Both the position numbers and the translations under genes were made by a program. Positions 35,353-44,438 of a stretch of 64,000 bases of DNA are shown here, one piece after another (position 1 is the stretch's first letter; every line of letters begins with the position of its first letter). This DNA comes from an uncultured Clostridia bacterium (GTDB lineage Bacteria > Bacillota > Clostridia > Christensenellales > Borkfalkiaceae), in assembly GCA_944376295.1 (NCBI GenBank), contig CALWCE010000004.1, forward strand, positions 119,407-183,406. Reading direction: 5' to 3'. A model generated the notes under the pieces. That model was not told the DNA's origin. It saw nothing but the letters and a program-made list of their open reading frames with translations, and ran no database searches.

Positions 35353-35832
35353 ATGAAAGTGCAAGGCACCGTGCATAAATTCGGCAGCAACGTCGATACC
35401 GACGTCATCATCCCCGCGCGCTATCTCAACACCTCTTCCCCCGAAGAGCTCGCCCTCCACTGCATGGAGGACATCGACAAGGACTTCGTGAAGAGAGTGC
35501 AGAAGGGCGATATCATCGTCGCCGAAGACAACTTCGGCTGCGGCTCCTCGCGCGAGCACGCGCCCATCGCCATCAAAGCGAGCGGCGTCTCCCTCGTCAT
35601 CGCCAACACCTTCGCGCGCATCTTCTACCGCAATTCCATCAACATCGGGCTGCCCATCCTCGAATGCCCCGAAGCCGTCAAGGCGATCAAAGAAGGCGAC
35701 AGCGTCTCCTGCGATCTTGCCCTCGGCGTCATCCGCGACGAGACGACGGGCGAGCAGTTCAAGGCGCAGCCCTTCCCGCCCTTCATCCAACGCATCATCG
35801 ACGCGGGCGGGCTCATCAATTCGCTCAAATAA
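35353..35832 (+). CDS. leuD: 3-isopropylmalate dehydratase small subunit
   Basis: Partner of LeuC, 159 residues. The swivelling-domain motif [17 protein letters not shown] and the start [19 protein letters not shown] identify it. ATG 35353 lies two bases after leuC, with CAGGAGGTAAAATAAC overlapping the leuC stop, so expression is coupled. Confidence 0.96.
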   Translation: MKVQGTVHKFGSNVDTDVIIPARYLNTSSPEELALHCMEDIDKDFVKRVQKGDIIVAEDNFGCGSSREHAPIAIKASGVSLVIANTFARIFYRNSINIGLPILECPEAVKAIKEGDSVSCDLALGVIRDETTGEQFKAQPFPPFIQRIIDAGGLINSLK

Positions 35833-35903
35833 CGCCCGGCTGAATGCCGCGCACAACGGGCGCCGCTCCCTTGCGGGAGGGCGTCCCGGACTTTGATCCA
35901 TCC

Positions 35904-36464
35904 ATGAAAAAGTTTTCCGCCGCCTTTTATCTCATCCTGCTCGGTCTCACCGTCCTCGTGCTGGGCTGCCTCGGCCTCTGGCTTTGGCTCGGCAACGAAG
36001 TTTTCCTCTACGTCATGATCGCGCTCTTCGCGGTCTATCTCTTCCATCTCATCTACAGCATGGTCCACGCCGACCGGAGGGAAAAGCGCGAACAGACGAC
36101 GGAGGAACTTCTCCGCGCAGGACTCAAAGGCGGAGACTGCGTCGTGTACCTTACCTACTTCGGCGGCGAACGGCACATCAGAAAGCCCTCCCCGCACAAG
36201 GCGGAATACCTCGTCGAGCTCTATCCCCCTTCGGTGGACGGCGAATGCTTGAAAAAGCATCTCTGGTTCGGGCTTTCGGACAGAGAGGAGAAGCTTCTCT
36301 CGGGCGCAAAACGGTACGAGGCGAAGATCGCCTATCCCGCACTCGCCCTCATCGAAGGGAAGACGGTCTATCTTGCCGCAGGCTTTTATGAAGCCGCCAA
36401 AGAACAGGCAGCTTTTTCGCAGTTGCTCAACAAAAATACCATCGTTTTATACGGAGAAAATTGA
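35904..36464 (+). CDS. Hypothetical two-helix membrane protein within the leu operon
   Basis: Protein of 186 residues from ATG 35904 ([20 protein letters not shown]). Two membrane helices (about 5-27 and 31-52, [20 protein letters not shown]) are followed by a soluble domain of about 130 residues with alternating charged segments ([20 protein letters not shown]). I do not recognise a family. It sits between leuD and leuB, two bases before the leuB ATG, so it is co-transcribed with leucine genes although no link in function is evident. The ribosome-binding site is weak. Confidence 0.65.
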   Translation: MKKFSAAFYLILLGLTVLVLGCLGLWLWLGNEVFLYVMIALFAVYLFHLIYSMVHADRREKREQTTEELLRAGLKGGDCVVYLTYFGGERHIRKPSPHKAEYLVELYPPSVDGECLKKHLWFGLSDREEKLLSGAKRYEAKIAYPALALIEGKTVYLAAGFYEAAKEQAAFSQLLNKNTIVLYGEN

Positions 36465-36465
36465 C

Positions 36466-37554
36466 ATGAAAAAACACATCGCAGTGCTCGCGGGCGACGG
36501 CATCGGCCCCGAGATCACGGACGGCGCCGTTTGCGTCCTTCAGGCGGTTGCCAAAAAATACGGCCATGAATTCACCTTCGAACCCCTCCTCATGGGCTGC
36601 TGCGCCATCGAAGCGTGCGGCGAACCGCTGCCCGCGCACACGGTGGAACGCTGCCTCGCTTCGGACAGCGTGCTCTTAGGCGCCGTCGGCGGCATGGTGG
36701 GCGACCCCCGCTGGGATAACCTGCCGGGCGATAAGCGCCCCGAAGCGGGGCTCCTCGGCATCCGCAAGGCGATGGGGCTTTACTCCAACATCCGCCCCGC
36801 GCGGCTGTGGGCGCCCCTTGCGGACGCTTCCCCTTTAAAGCGAGAGCTCGTAAAAGACGGCATCGAGATCGTCGTCGTCCGCGAGCTCACGGGCGGCATC
36901 TACTTCGGCAAGCGCGGGAGATACGACGACGAGAACATGGGCGAGACCGCCTGGGACACCGAGACGTACTCCGTCCGCGAGATCGAGCGCATCGCCCGCA
37001 TCGCCTGCGAGCTTGCGAGAAAGCGCAAAAAGCACGTCATCTCCGTCGATAAGGCGAACGTGCTCGAAAGCTCGCGCCTGTGGCGGCGCACCGTGCACGC
37101 CTTTGCCGAACAAAATTACCCCGACGTCAAAGTCGAAGATATGCTCGTCGACAACGCGGCGATGCAGATCGTCAAAAACCCCGCGCAGTTCGACGTGCTT
37201 CTAACTTCCAACATGTTCGGCGACATCCTCGCCGACGAAGCGGCGCAGGTGACGGGCAGCATCGGCATGCTCGCCTCCTCCTCTCTGGGCGACGGCACGC
37301 GCGGGCTGTACGAGCCCATCCACGGCTCGGCGCCCGACATCGCGGGGAAAGACGTCGCCAACCCCATCGCGACCATCCTCTCCGCCGCCATGATGCTGCG
37401 CGACTCCTTCTCGCTCACCGAAGAATGCGCGGCGGTCGAAAACGCCGTCCTTGAGGTACTCAACGAGGGCTGGCGCACGCCCGACATCATGAGCGAAGGC
37501 ATGAGAAAAGTGGGCTGCCGCGAAATGACCCGCCTCATCGCGGAACGCATATGA
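36466..37554 (+). CDS. leuB: 3-isopropylmalate dehydrogenase
   Basis: Oxidises 3-isopropylmalate in leucine synthesis; 362 residues from ATG 36466 ([20 protein letters not shown]) with ACGGAG upstream; an earlier in-frame start would overlap the membrane-protein gene. [27 protein letters not shown] and the NAD loop [18 protein letters not shown] are present. The overlap ATGA couples it to yggS. Confidence 0.96.
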   Translation: MKKHIAVLAGDGIGPEITDGAVCVLQAVAKKYGHEFTFEPLLMGCCAIEACGEPLPAHTVERCLASDSVLLGAVGGMVGDPRWDNLPGDKRPEAGLLGIRKAMGLYSNIRPARLWAPLADASPLKRELVKDGIEIVVVRELTGGIYFGKRGRYDDENMGETAWDTETYSVREIERIARIACELARKRKKHVISVDKANVLESSRLWRRTVHAFAEQNYPDVKVEDMLVDNAAMQIVKNPAQFDVLLTSNMFGDILADEAAQVTGSIGMLASSSLGDGTRGLYEPIHGSAPDIAGKDVANPIATILSAAMMLRDSFSLTEECAAVENAVLEVLNEGWRTPDIMSEGMRKVGCREMTRLIAERI

Positions 37555-38216
37555 TCCGAGAAAACGTGACCGCCCTCCTCAAAGAGCTGGAGGGCGGCAA
37601 TTGCTGTCATGAAAAGGTGACGCTCGTCGCTGCGACCAAGACGCGCACCCCCGCCGAGATCAACGAAGCGATCGCAGCGGGCATCACCGACATCGGCGAG
37701 AACAAGGTGCAGGAATTCACCACCAAATTCGAAGAAGTGCACGGCGCGCGCCGCCACTTCATCGGGCATCTGCAGCTCAACAAGGTCAAGTACCTCATCG
37801 GCCGCACCGACCTTATCGAGTCCGTCGACCGCGACGAGCTCGCCTCGGAACTTTCTAAGCGCTCCGTGCGCGCGGGCATCGTCACCGACATCCTCATCGA
37901 AGTCAACATCGGCTGCGAAGAATCGAAGAGCGGCTATCCCCTCGAAGAAGCGTTCTCCGCCTATGAACGCCTCTCCCGCACGGAAGGGCTGCGCGTCAAG
38001 GGGTTCATGGCGATGCTCCCTCTTGCGGGCGATGACGCATACCTTGGCGGCCTTGTCGACAAGATGCGCGCCCTCTACGACCGCGCGCGGGCGCAGGATG
38101 AAAACATCGAACACCTTTCGATGGGCATGAGCGGGGACTGGCGGCTGTGCCTTGCCCACGGCTCCAATATGATCCGCCTCGGCACCGCCATCTTCGGCTC
38201 CCGCACCTGCCGGTGA
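37551..38216 (+). CDS. yggS: YggS-family pyridoxal phosphate homeostasis protein
   Basis: PLP-binding protein of 221 residues (PLPBP), fold of alanine racemase N-domain. The PLP lysine is in [33 protein letters not shown] and LSMGMSGDW, then [10 protein letters not shown], are family stretches. It has no catalytic role known, but affects PLP and amino-acid balance, which fits its place after leuB. Its last codons (ACC TGC CGG TGA) are part of the repeat described at 38204-38390. Confidence 0.94.
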   Translation: MIRENVTALLKELEGGNCCHEKVTLVAATKTRTPAEINEAIAAGITDIGENKVQEFTTKFEEVHGARRHFIGHLQLNKVKYLIGRTDLIESVDRDELASELSKRSVRAGIVTDILIEVNIGCEESKSGYPLEEAFSAYERLSRTEGLRVKGFMAMLPLAGDDAYLGGLVDKMRALYDRARAQDENIEHLSMGMSGDWRLCLAHGSNMIRLGTAIFGSRTCR

Positions 38217-38390
38217 GGCGGCGGGAATTTCCGCTGCGTGCAGGAAAACTCCCGCAAAGATGTTCTCGCCGACAAAGGGGGGCTTTAAGACCCCCTCGCC
38301 GGTGGGGCAGCACCTGCCGGTGGGGCAGCACCTGCCGGTGAGGCAGTAGGAATTTACGCTGCTCTTGCGAAAACTCCCGCACATCCGTTC
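38204..38390 (+). repeat. Imperfect tandem duplication including the 3' end of yggS
   Basis: The stretch CACCTGCCGGTGAGGCGGCG...AAAACTCCCGCA (from about 38209, 60-odd bases) recurs from about 38332 as CACCTGCCGGTGAGGCAGTA...AAAACTCCCGCA with scattered changes. Between them is an 18-bp unit GCCGGTGGGGCAGCACCT in two exact copies (38298-38315, 38316-38333) and a third degenerate copy. The remainder to 38460 holds only the ribosome-binding site of the next gene (AGAAGGAG). Confidence 0.8.
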
Positions 38391-38460
38391 TCTCGGGCAA
38401 ATAGCTCCGAGATGATCGCCCCATACCCCCCGAAACCATAACCAACAAGAAGGAGAATTT

Positions 38461-39366
38461 ATGCCATCCGCCATCACCCATCAGCTCGTCGCCGAAGAGA
38501 CCGAAAAGCTCCTCCCCGAAGGGCTGCAGCATATCATCGAGCGCGCCCCCGACGAATATTTCCTCGGCTGTCAGGGGCCCGATATGTTCTTTTTCTACCG
38601 CATCGGCAGCCGCAGCGAATACAACCTCGGGAAATTTTTGCACCGGAACCGCCCGTACGATGTGTTCCGCCTCTTCTGCCGCATCCTCTCGGGCGAACAG
38701 AACGCCCGCTTCCCCGTCTATTCGGACGAGGACCGCACCCGCGCCTTTGCCTATATCCTCGGCTATATCGCCCACTACGCGACGGACAGCACCTTCCATC
38801 CCTTCGTCTACAATTATATGGACCGGGAAAAGAGCGAAAAGCGGGTGCACCAGCTCATCGAAAACGATTGGGACGTCCACTTCCTGCGCAAGTTCCGCGG
38901 GCGGGAGGCGGAAAAGTTCCGCTGTGCGTTTTCGCCCAAAAAGATCGCAAAGAACGCCGCCGTTGCCCGCCTCTACGCCTGCCTTGCCGAAGAACTCGGC
39001 CGCGAGGAAGTGAAAAAGAGCAAATTCAACGCGGGGCTCAAGAATTTCTGGCGATATCTCACCTTCTTCCACGGGAAGTGCTATTCCTCGCAGCGCGCAT
39101 GGGAAAAGCTCGAACGCTTTTTCCGCGCGAAGCCCTTCCTCTCCTGCCTCTATCCGCGCAAGCACCCCGACCCCGAATATCTCGCCTCAGACGGCTTTTC
39201 GCGTCTTTCGGAAGGCAAGGGCGGGAATGCCGACGAGCTCTTTGCCCGCGCCCGCGACGAGAGCGCCCGCCTTTCTGTGCTCTTCTGCGAATGCGTCCGC
39301 AGCGGAACGCCTCTCCCGCGTGAAGACTTCTCTTTGAGCTTCCTCACCGCACGACCCGTGGAGTGA
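38461..39366 (+). CDS. Zinc-dependent phospholipase C-like protein
   Basis: Protein of 301 residues with the fold of bacterial zinc phospholipase C. Histidine and aspartate ligands are visible in SAITHQLVAEE near the start, CQGPDMFFF, and GYIAHYATDSTFHPFVYNYM (about 100-120). There is no signal peptide, unlike secreted phospholipases; many Clostridia have such cytosolic family members with no known function. It starts at ATG 38461 behind AAGGAGAATTT. It is followed by a strong terminator shared with the convergent acyltransferase-like gene. Confidence 0.85.
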   Translation: MPSAITHQLVAEETEKLLPEGLQHIIERAPDEYFLGCQGPDMFFFYRIGSRSEYNLGKFLHRNRPYDVFRLFCRILSGEQNARFPVYSDEDRTRAFAYILGYIAHYATDSTFHPFVYNYMDREKSEKRVHQLIENDWDVHFLRKFRGREAEKFRCAFSPKKIAKNAAVARLYACLAEELGREEVKKSKFNAGLKNFWRYLTFFHGKCYSSQRAWEKLERFFRAKPFLSCLYPRKHPDPEYLASDGFSRLSEGKGGNADELFARARDESARLSVLFCECVRSGTPLPREDFSLSFLTARPVE

Positions 39367-39421
39367 ACGCCATCCTGTTCGGCTGCACTGCCAACGAGCA
39401 CATTCCCGCTTCTCTCCACAA

Positions 39422-39462
39422 CGGATGCGGCGGCTGCGCATTCTGCGCAGCCGCCGCATCCG
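39422..39462. terminator. Terminator between convergent genes
   Basis: A perfect 19-bp stem (39422-39440 with 39444-39462, centre TTC), followed by CTTATTTC on the plus strand. It ends the phospholipase-like gene. Confidence 0.8.
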
Positions 39463-39468
39463 CTTATT

Positions 39469-40302
39469 TCATCCGTTCAGAACGCCCTCTGCCCAGCCTA
39501 TTTTGCCGCCCGCAAGCAGATGCCGTTTCACCGCCCGCTGCAAAGAGGTCTCCTCGGGCAGCTCCTCTACAGGCGCCGTGACTGCCGAGGGGAAGATCCA
39601 ATCGCGGAAGGCGGGGCTGTCCTCCTCCCAAAACACGACGGAAAACCGCTCCGAAAAGCGCCGCACACGGCTCGTCTCGGGCAAAATTTCCCGCAGCGCG
39701 GGAGAGAGCATCCACGACTCGCACACATATCCCGCATCCGCAAAGGCGGGGAAGTACTTGCAAAAGAACGCCCTTGCCTCGGCGAGCGAGGCGTCCACCG
39801 CCCCGTCCGAAAGATCGGCATCCGCGGGGATGTGCAAAAAGGTGCGCCTCTTATCTCCGCCCGACGGCTTGCCGCCGAACGCCGCCCCTTCCGTCATCTC
39901 GTATTCGAGCGCGCCGAGGCGGAACTCTTTGAGCGCGAGCTGACGGGGGAACCACCAGCCCCACGTCCATCCGGCGCGCCCGCTGCGGGCAAACGCTTCT
40001 TTCGAAAAGCGCGCCATGAACGCCATCGTCGCAAGGAAGATATCGCGCCCGATGCCCCGCTTTTCGTATTCGTGAAGGGCAAGGAGCGCCTCTTGGCTCT
40101 GCGCCGCGAACAGCTTCATGCCGTCCTCGTCCGCGCCGAGCGCCTCCCTCAGAGCAGAATATCCCTCCTCATAGGGCGCGGTGCGCCAACATTCGAGCGG
40201 CAGCCCCGAAAAAAGCGCCTCGTTTTCGCGCAGCACCTCGTCCGCCCGCGCCGAGACCGCCGCCGAAACGCCGATCTCTTCCCAAAACCTCTTGACTGTC
40301 AT
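39469..40302 (-). CDS. Acyltransferase-like protein of unknown function
   Basis: Protein of 277 residues from ATG 40302 (MTVKRFWEEIGVSAAV), preceded by AGGAGGGGCTGT. The all-helical first half (about 1-120) and the second half with FRLGALEYEMTEG, FLHIPADADLSDGAVDASL and ARAFFCKYFP resemble proteins annotated as acyltransferase-domain (GNAT-like) proteins in Clostridia. I cannot point to a catalytic residue. It is monocistronic by its surroundings. Confidence 0.7.
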   Translation of the reverse strand: MTVKRFWEEIGVSAAVSARADEVLRENEALFSGLPLECWRTAPYEEGYSALREALGADEDGMKLFAAQSQEALLALHEYEKRGIGRDIFLATMAFMARFSKEAFARSGRAGWTWGWWFPRQLALKEFRLGALEYEMTEGAAFGGKPSGGDKRRTFLHIPADADLSDGAVDASLAEARAFFCKYFPAFADAGYVCESWMLSPALREILPETSRVRRFSERFSVVFWEEDSPAFRDWIFPSAVTAPVEELPEETSLQRAVKRHLLAGGKIGWAEGVLNG

Positions 40303-40357
40303 ACAGCCCCTCCTGACTTTTTTATCCGATATCAAAGCGGAATTTGCTTCCCCCGGA

Positions 40358-40386
40358 TTGACAAGGACCGTTCAAAGTGCTATCAT
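40358..40386 (+). promoter_or_regulatory. Promoter of the zinc-ribbon membrane protein
   Basis: TTGACA (40358-40363), 17 bases, TATCAT (40381-40386). Confidence 0.7.
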
Positions 40387-40419
40387 TTTGTTAAGCACAT
40401 GAAAAGGAGAAAATGAAAG

Positions 40420-41868
40420 ATGAATTGTCCTTCCTGCGGCACGGAAAACCCGGACGGCTCCCTCTTCTGCAAGCAATGCGGCAGACGGCTGAGCGAGACC
40501 GTCACTTGTCCCGTATGCGGCGAACTTTCTCCCGCCGACGGCAACTTCTGCATCCGCTGCGGCGCCCGCTTAACGCCCCTGCCCGCGACGGACGAAACGG
40601 ACGATCGCCTACAGGAAGCACGCACGGCAGTCTTAACGGCAGCACCTGCCGCCCCTGAGCCCGCGCCCGCCGAAACCGAACAAGCGCCGACGGAAGCCGA
40701 GGAGGCGCCCGCAAAGGAAGCGGAGCCGCAGGGCTGGCGGCAGATCCTGATGACGGTCGGCGACTCTCTCGCCATCTTCACCGCGCTTGCCTCCGTCATC
40801 TTCCTCTTCTGCCTGGGATGCGACCGCTATGTCAGTCCCGGGACGCCTTCCGTGGACGGCACGAACATCTACTATTATTTCGGCGAAGTCTACCGCACCC
40901 TCTTTGTCTTTCCGGCGACGGAAACGTCGGCGTATCCGATCCCCGTTTATTATGCGCAGGCAGTCGCAGGCACGCTGATCTCCGCCGGCATGGTCGTCTG
41001 CGTCGGCGTGCTCTTCATCCTCACCCTCCTGCGCTTTTTGCGCAGCTTCACGCAAAAGAGCAAGTCCGTCACGGCGATGGCAGCCAAGACGTACTTTTTC
41101 TATCTCGCCTTCGCGCTGCTGTTTTTGGCGCTGCACGCGGTACGCGCCCGCTCTCTTTCCTCCGACGGAACGCTCCTCTATCGCGTCTCGCTCAATGATG
41201 TGACGATCGCGGGGCTTGCCGTCGGCGCGGTCGGCATCGCTGCCGCCGCCGCTCTCAACGCCGCCGCCCGCATGAAAAAGCCCGCGGCGGGTCGCATCCT
41301 GCAGCTGAGTTTTTCGGGCGTCTGCCTGCTTCTCGTCGCGGCGGTCTTCGCCCTGCTCTCGGGCGCGATCGTTCAGATCACGCTGTCGGACGGGCAGGAT
41401 ACCTACACCGCATGGTACGGATTTCTCGGCTTGTACGAGGCAGCCGCCATGAGCGGCGGCACCACATACGCCCCCGCCGTGAGCGACGCCGTATATGCCG
41501 TCTATCACGCCGATCAGATGACGGCAGCCGTCTGTTCGCTGCTCGGTTTCGTCTTCCTTATCGTGCTCTTCCTGCTCCTTGCGGTGCTCGCCTCGTCGCT
41601 CGTGAAAAGCATCGCAGAGCCCGCCGAAAAGCCCAAGACGCTGCGCTATATGATCCCCGCCATCCTCTTTACGGTGGGGCTGACCATCTGCTCGGCGCTC
41701 GCCGCAAGCGCACTTGCGGCACTCTCCGTCGGGGACGGAGCATCCGGGCTCACCGCCTCCACGCAGTTCACGCCGCCCATCATCGCCGCCGTGCTCTCGG
41801 CGCTCACGCTCATCCTGCTCATCGTGTACGGAGCGCTCACGGGCGGCAAAGATGAAAATAAGGAATAA
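40420..41868 (+). CDS. Membrane protein with two N-terminal zinc ribbons
   Basis: Protein of 482 residues. The first 52 residues hold two zinc ribbons (MNCPSCGTENPDGSLFCKQC and CPVCGELSPADGNFCIRC). A linker rich in A, E and P follows (about 60-105), then a membrane part with about eight helices (first at about 115-132, FTALASVIFLFCLGC). Such zinc-ribbon membrane proteins are frequent in gut Clostridia with no known function. A second ATG in another frame at 40413 competes for the same AAGGAGAA site but gives only a short product. A terminator follows. Confidence 0.8.
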   Translation: MNCPSCGTENPDGSLFCKQCGRRLSETVTCPVCGELSPADGNFCIRCGARLTPLPATDETDDRLQEARTAVLTAAPAAPEPAPAETEQAPTEAEEAPAKEAEPQGWRQILMTVGDSLAIFTALASVIFLFCLGCDRYVSPGTPSVDGTNIYYYFGEVYRTLFVFPATETSAYPIPVYYAQAVAGTLISAGMVVCVGVLFILTLLRFLRSFTQKSKSVTAMAAKTYFFYLAFALLFLALHAVRARSLSSDGTLLYRVSLNDVTIAGLAVGAVGIAAAAALNAAARMKKPAAGRILQLSFSGVCLLLVAAVFALLSGAIVQITLSDGQDTYTAWYGFLGLYEAAAMSGGTTYAPAVSDAVYAVYHADQMTAAVCSLLGFVFLIVLFLLLAVLASSLVKSIAEPAEKPKTLRYMIPAILFTVGLTICSALAASALAALSVGDGASGLTASTQFTPPIIAAVLSALTLILLIVYGALTGGKDENKE

Positions 41869-41886
41869 CAACGCCCCAAATGGCGC

Positions 41887-41930
41887 AAAAAGCGGCAGCC
41901 GCTTGAAACGGCTGTCGCTTTTATTTTTGT
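41887..41930. terminator. Bidirectional terminator of the zinc-ribbon gene and queH
   Basis: AAAAGCGGCAGCCG pairs with CGGCTGTCGCTTTT with one mismatch; TATTTTTG follows on the plus strand and AAAA/TTTT arms serve the minus strand. The stop codon of queH lies inside it. Confidence 0.8.
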
Positions 41931-42532
41931 TTCTGCTTTGCGCGTTCGGTTTTGGAAAAGGCGCAGCCGCAGTAGTCCTGTCGGTAGAGCCCGTATTCCT
42001 CGGAGAGCCGCACCGAATGCAGATACCCGCCCCGCTTCTTGAAATCGGAGGGAAGATACTTGACGCCGGTTTCCTCCGCGACGGCAAAGCCGATCGTGTT
42101 GATGAGTTTGGCGTTTTTGAGGGGGGAGACGGTGAGCGTGGTCGCAAAATAGTCAAAGCCGCGCGCCTTTGCCTCCCGCGCCGTCCGTTCAAGGCGCAGG
42201 CGGAAGCACACCGCGCACCGCGCGCCGCCCTCCTTCTCTTCTTCCAGCCCGCGCACCGCCGTAAGGTAGTCCTCGGGCGCATAGTCGCAGTCCAGAAAGT
42301 CCGCGAGCCCCGTCTCCCTCAGAAAGCGGAGCTGCTCGCGCTTTCTCTTTTCGTATTCCTCGGCGCAGTCGAGGTTGGGGTTGTAGTAAAAGACGGTGAC
42401 CCCGATCTGCGGAGAGAGCTCGCTCAGACAGTGCGAAGAGCAGGGCGCGCAGCAGCTGTGCAAAAGGAGGCGCTTCTCCCGCGCCCCCCTGAGCTCTTCC
42501 TGCATCAGTTTGTCGTAATTGACGGCGTTCAT
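41921..42532 (-). CDS. queH: Epoxyqueuosine reductase QueH
   Basis: Iron-sulfur reductase of 203 residues carrying out the final step of queuosine synthesis. The cysteine pairs are LHSCCAPCSSH (near 30), RCAVCFRLRLERTA (near 105) and YCGCAF near the end, as in the QueH family that replaces QueG in many anaerobes. Start ATG 42532 (MNAVNYDKLMQEELRG) has a weak GAGGGCTG site. It completes the tgt-queA pair of this window. Two hairpins lie in its upstream region. Confidence 0.93.
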   Translation of the reverse strand: MNAVNYDKLMQEELRGAREKRLLLHSCCAPCSSHCLSELSPQIGVTVFYYNPNLDCAEEYEKRKREQLRFLRETGLADFLDCDYAPEDYLTAVRGLEEEKEGGARCAVCFRLRLERTAREAKARGFDYFATTLTVSPLKNAKLINTIGFAVAEETGVKYLPSDFKKRGGYLHSVRLSEEYGLYRQDYCGCAFSKTERAKQKQK

Positions 42533-42567
42533 ATCACAGCCCTCGTCGGCATTCGCCTCAGTCTTCA

Positions 42568-42648
42568 GCGCCTGTTGACAAGTTAAAGGCGCTGTTCTCT
42601 GCGCGATGTCTCCTCTTCCCACAAAACTCGCTTACGCGATTTTTGCGG
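42568..42648 (-). other. Two hairpins upstream of queH
   Basis: GCGCCT/AGGCGC (42568-42592) and an imperfect TCCC-CAAAA/TTTTG-GGGA hairpin (42615-42648). They could belong to a queH leader or end the pdxT transcript. I see no preQ1-riboswitch consensus. Confidence 0.4.
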
Positions 42649-42672
42649 GAGCCCTCTTTCGCGGCACGCTTT

Positions 42673-43245
42673 TCATGCCTCGCCTTTGATCATTTTCAAG
42701 AAATACTCATGCACTCTGAGATCGTCGGTCAGTTCGGGATGGAAGGCGAGCGCCAGCATCTTGCCCTGCCGCACGGCGACCGTCTTGCCCCCGACGACGG
42801 AGAGGATGTCGACGCCCTCGCCCGCCTCCGCCACATAGGGCGCGCGGATGAAGACGGCGGGATATTCGCCGACGCCCTTCACTTCCGTATTCGCCGTGAA
42901 GGAGCCCAGCTGCCGCCCGTAAGCGTTGCGGCGCACGGTGACGTTGAGCGTCCGGAGATGAGGGGCTTCGCCGCCCTCGATCTTATTTGCAAGCAAAATG
43001 AGCCCCGCGCACGTCGCGAGCACGGGCATCCCGCCCTCGATGGCGCTTTTAAGCGGCGCAAACAGCCCCTCTTCGCGCAGGAGCTTGCCCTGTACGGTGG
43101 ACTCCCCGCCGGGGAGCACCACGCCGTCGAACTGTTCCGAAAAATGTGCAAGACGGCGGATCTCTACGACCTCCGCGCCCAGCTTTTGGAGCGCGTGCTC
43201 GTGTTCGATGAAGGCGCCCTGAAGCGCAAAAACACCAATTCTCAT
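42673..43245 (-). CDS. pdxT: Pyridoxal 5'-phosphate synthase glutaminase subunit
   Basis: Class I glutaminase of 190 residues supplying ammonia to PdxS. From ATG 43245 (MRIGVFALQGAFIEH). The triad is visible: ATCAGLILLA (Cys), and AFHPEL (His, Glu); PGGESTVQGKLL forms the oxyanion region. It lacks a clear Shine-Dalgarno site and is separated from pdxS by 201 bases that hold a folded element, unlike the usual tight pdxST pair. Confidence 0.95.
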   Translation of the reverse strand: MRIGVFALQGAFIEHEHALQKLGAEVVEIRRLAHFSEQFDGVVLPGGESTVQGKLLREEGLFAPLKSAIEGGMPVLATCAGLILLANKIEGGEAPHLRTLNVTVRRNAYGRQLGSFTANTEVKGVGEYPAVFIRAPYVAEAGEGVDILSVVGGKTVAVRQGKMLALAFHPELTDDLRVHEYFLKMIKGEA

Positions 43246-43279
43246 AAAGTAGTAACTGTTTTTATGGAACGTGAACAGC

Positions 43280-43433
43280 ATTCATCGGCTGAATACTTTG
43301 TCGCCTTTGCGCACGGCGGCGGTCACTTACGTCTCAGTAAGCTCCCTTGCCGTTTACGCAGGCTCCTCGTCTCAGCCGCGACTGCTGTCCAGACGATAAC
43401 CCATATCCTATTTACCGTTTTCGGCCGATGAAT
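43280..43433 (-). ncRNA. Candidate structured RNA between pdxS and pdxT
   Basis: Read on the minus strand, the element is closed by ATTCATCGGCCGAA (43420-43433) with TTCAGCCGATGAAT (43280-43293), a 14-bp helix with one mismatch. Inside are CGTCT/AGACG, CTTAC-TGAGAC-GTAAG, GGCT...AGCC and GCC...GGC pairings, the first two sharing the word TGAGAC(G). No reading frame of note. A small transposon with inverted ends is the alternative. Confidence 0.55.
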
Positions 43434-43446
43434 CCGGCGCGAGGAC

Positions 43447-44322
43447 TTACTTGCCGCGCTCTGCCATCAAAAGCGCGATCTCCTGCTCGTTGATGCCCAC
43501 CATCGCCTCGCCGAGGTCTTCGGAAAGCTCTGCAAGGATCGCAGGGTCCTCGTAGTTGGTGACGGCCTGCACGATGGCGCGCGCACGCTTTGCGGGGTTC
43601 CCGCTTTTGAAGATGCCGCTGCCGACGAACACGCCCTCGGCGCCCAGCTGCATCATGAGGGCTGCATCCGCGGGGGTCGCCACGCCGCCCGCCGCGAAGT
43701 TGACGACGGGGAGCTTGCCGTTCTCGTGAACGTACTTCACAAGGTCGTAAGGCACCTGCAGCTGCTTGGCTTCCTCATAGAGCTCGTCTTCGGACATGGA
43801 GACGACCTTTCTTATTTCACTCATCATCATGCGCATATGGCGCACCGCCTGCACGACGTCGCCCGTACCGGGCTCGCCCTTGGTGCGGATCATGGAAGCG
43901 CCCTCTGCAATGCGGCGAAGCGCCTCGCCGAGGTCTCTCGCCCCGCAGACGAAGGGAACGGAGAACTTGGTCTTATCGATGTGATACTTGTCGTCGGCGG
44001 GAGAGAGCACTTCGCTCTCGTCGATGTAGTCGATCTCGATGGCCTGCAAAATTTGCGCCTCGACGAAGTGACCGATGCGGCACTTTGCCATGACGGGGAT
44101 GGAGACAGCTTCCTGGATGCCCTTGATCATCTTGGGGTCGGACATACGGGAGACGCCGCCCGCCGCGCGGATATCGGCGGGGATGCGCTCGAGCGCCATG
44201 ACGGCGCACGCGCCCGCTTCCTCTGCGATCTTCGCCTGTTCGGGCGTGGTGACGTCCATGATGACGCCGCCCTTGAGCATCTGGGCAAGGCCCTTGTTGA
44301 GTTCGAAACGTTCGTTGTTCAT
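43447..44322 (-). CDS. pdxS: Pyridoxal 5'-phosphate synthase lyase subunit
   Basis: TIM-barrel synthase of 291 residues that builds PLP from ribose 5-phosphate, glyceraldehyde 3-phosphate and ammonia. [40 protein letters not shown] and [20 protein letters not shown] are family stretches. ATG 44322 follows AAGGAGGATATG. It has its own promoter (44410-44438) and a leader hairpin. Confidence 0.97.
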   Translation of the reverse strand: MNNERFELNKGLAQMLKGGVIMDVTTPEQAKIAEEAGACAVMALERIPADIRAAGGVSRMSDPKMIKGIQEAVSIPVMAKCRIGHFVEAQILQAIEIDYIDESEVLSPADDKYHIDKTKFSVPFVCGARDLGEALRRIAEGASMIRTKGEPGTGDVVQAVRHMRMMMSEIRKVVSMSEDELYEEAKQLQVPYDLVKYVHENGKLPVVNFAAGGVATPADAALMMQLGAEGVFVGSGIFKSGNPAKRARAIVQAVTNYEDPAILAELSEDLGEAMVGINEQEIALLMAERGK

Positions 44323-44409
44323 ATCATATCCTCCTTGGGAGTGGAAATTCTCAAAAATGCACTTTTCGCCGCGAAGATCTTGCGCAGCAAAAAGATTTGC
44401 GCGAAACTA

Positions 44410-44438
44410 ATTATATCACCTTCCGGGAAAACGGTCAA
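44410..44438 (-). promoter_or_regulatory. pdxS promoter
   Basis: Minus strand TTGACC (44433-44438), 17 bases, TATAAT (44410-44415). The leader of about 80 nt contains an imperfect hairpin with AAATCTT/AAGAT arms (about 44366-44405). Confidence 0.75.

Noticed and set aside
38298-38351. Short tandem units as a possible CRISPR array
   Set aside because: Units are 18 bp and directly adjacent with no spacers, and no cas gene is near.
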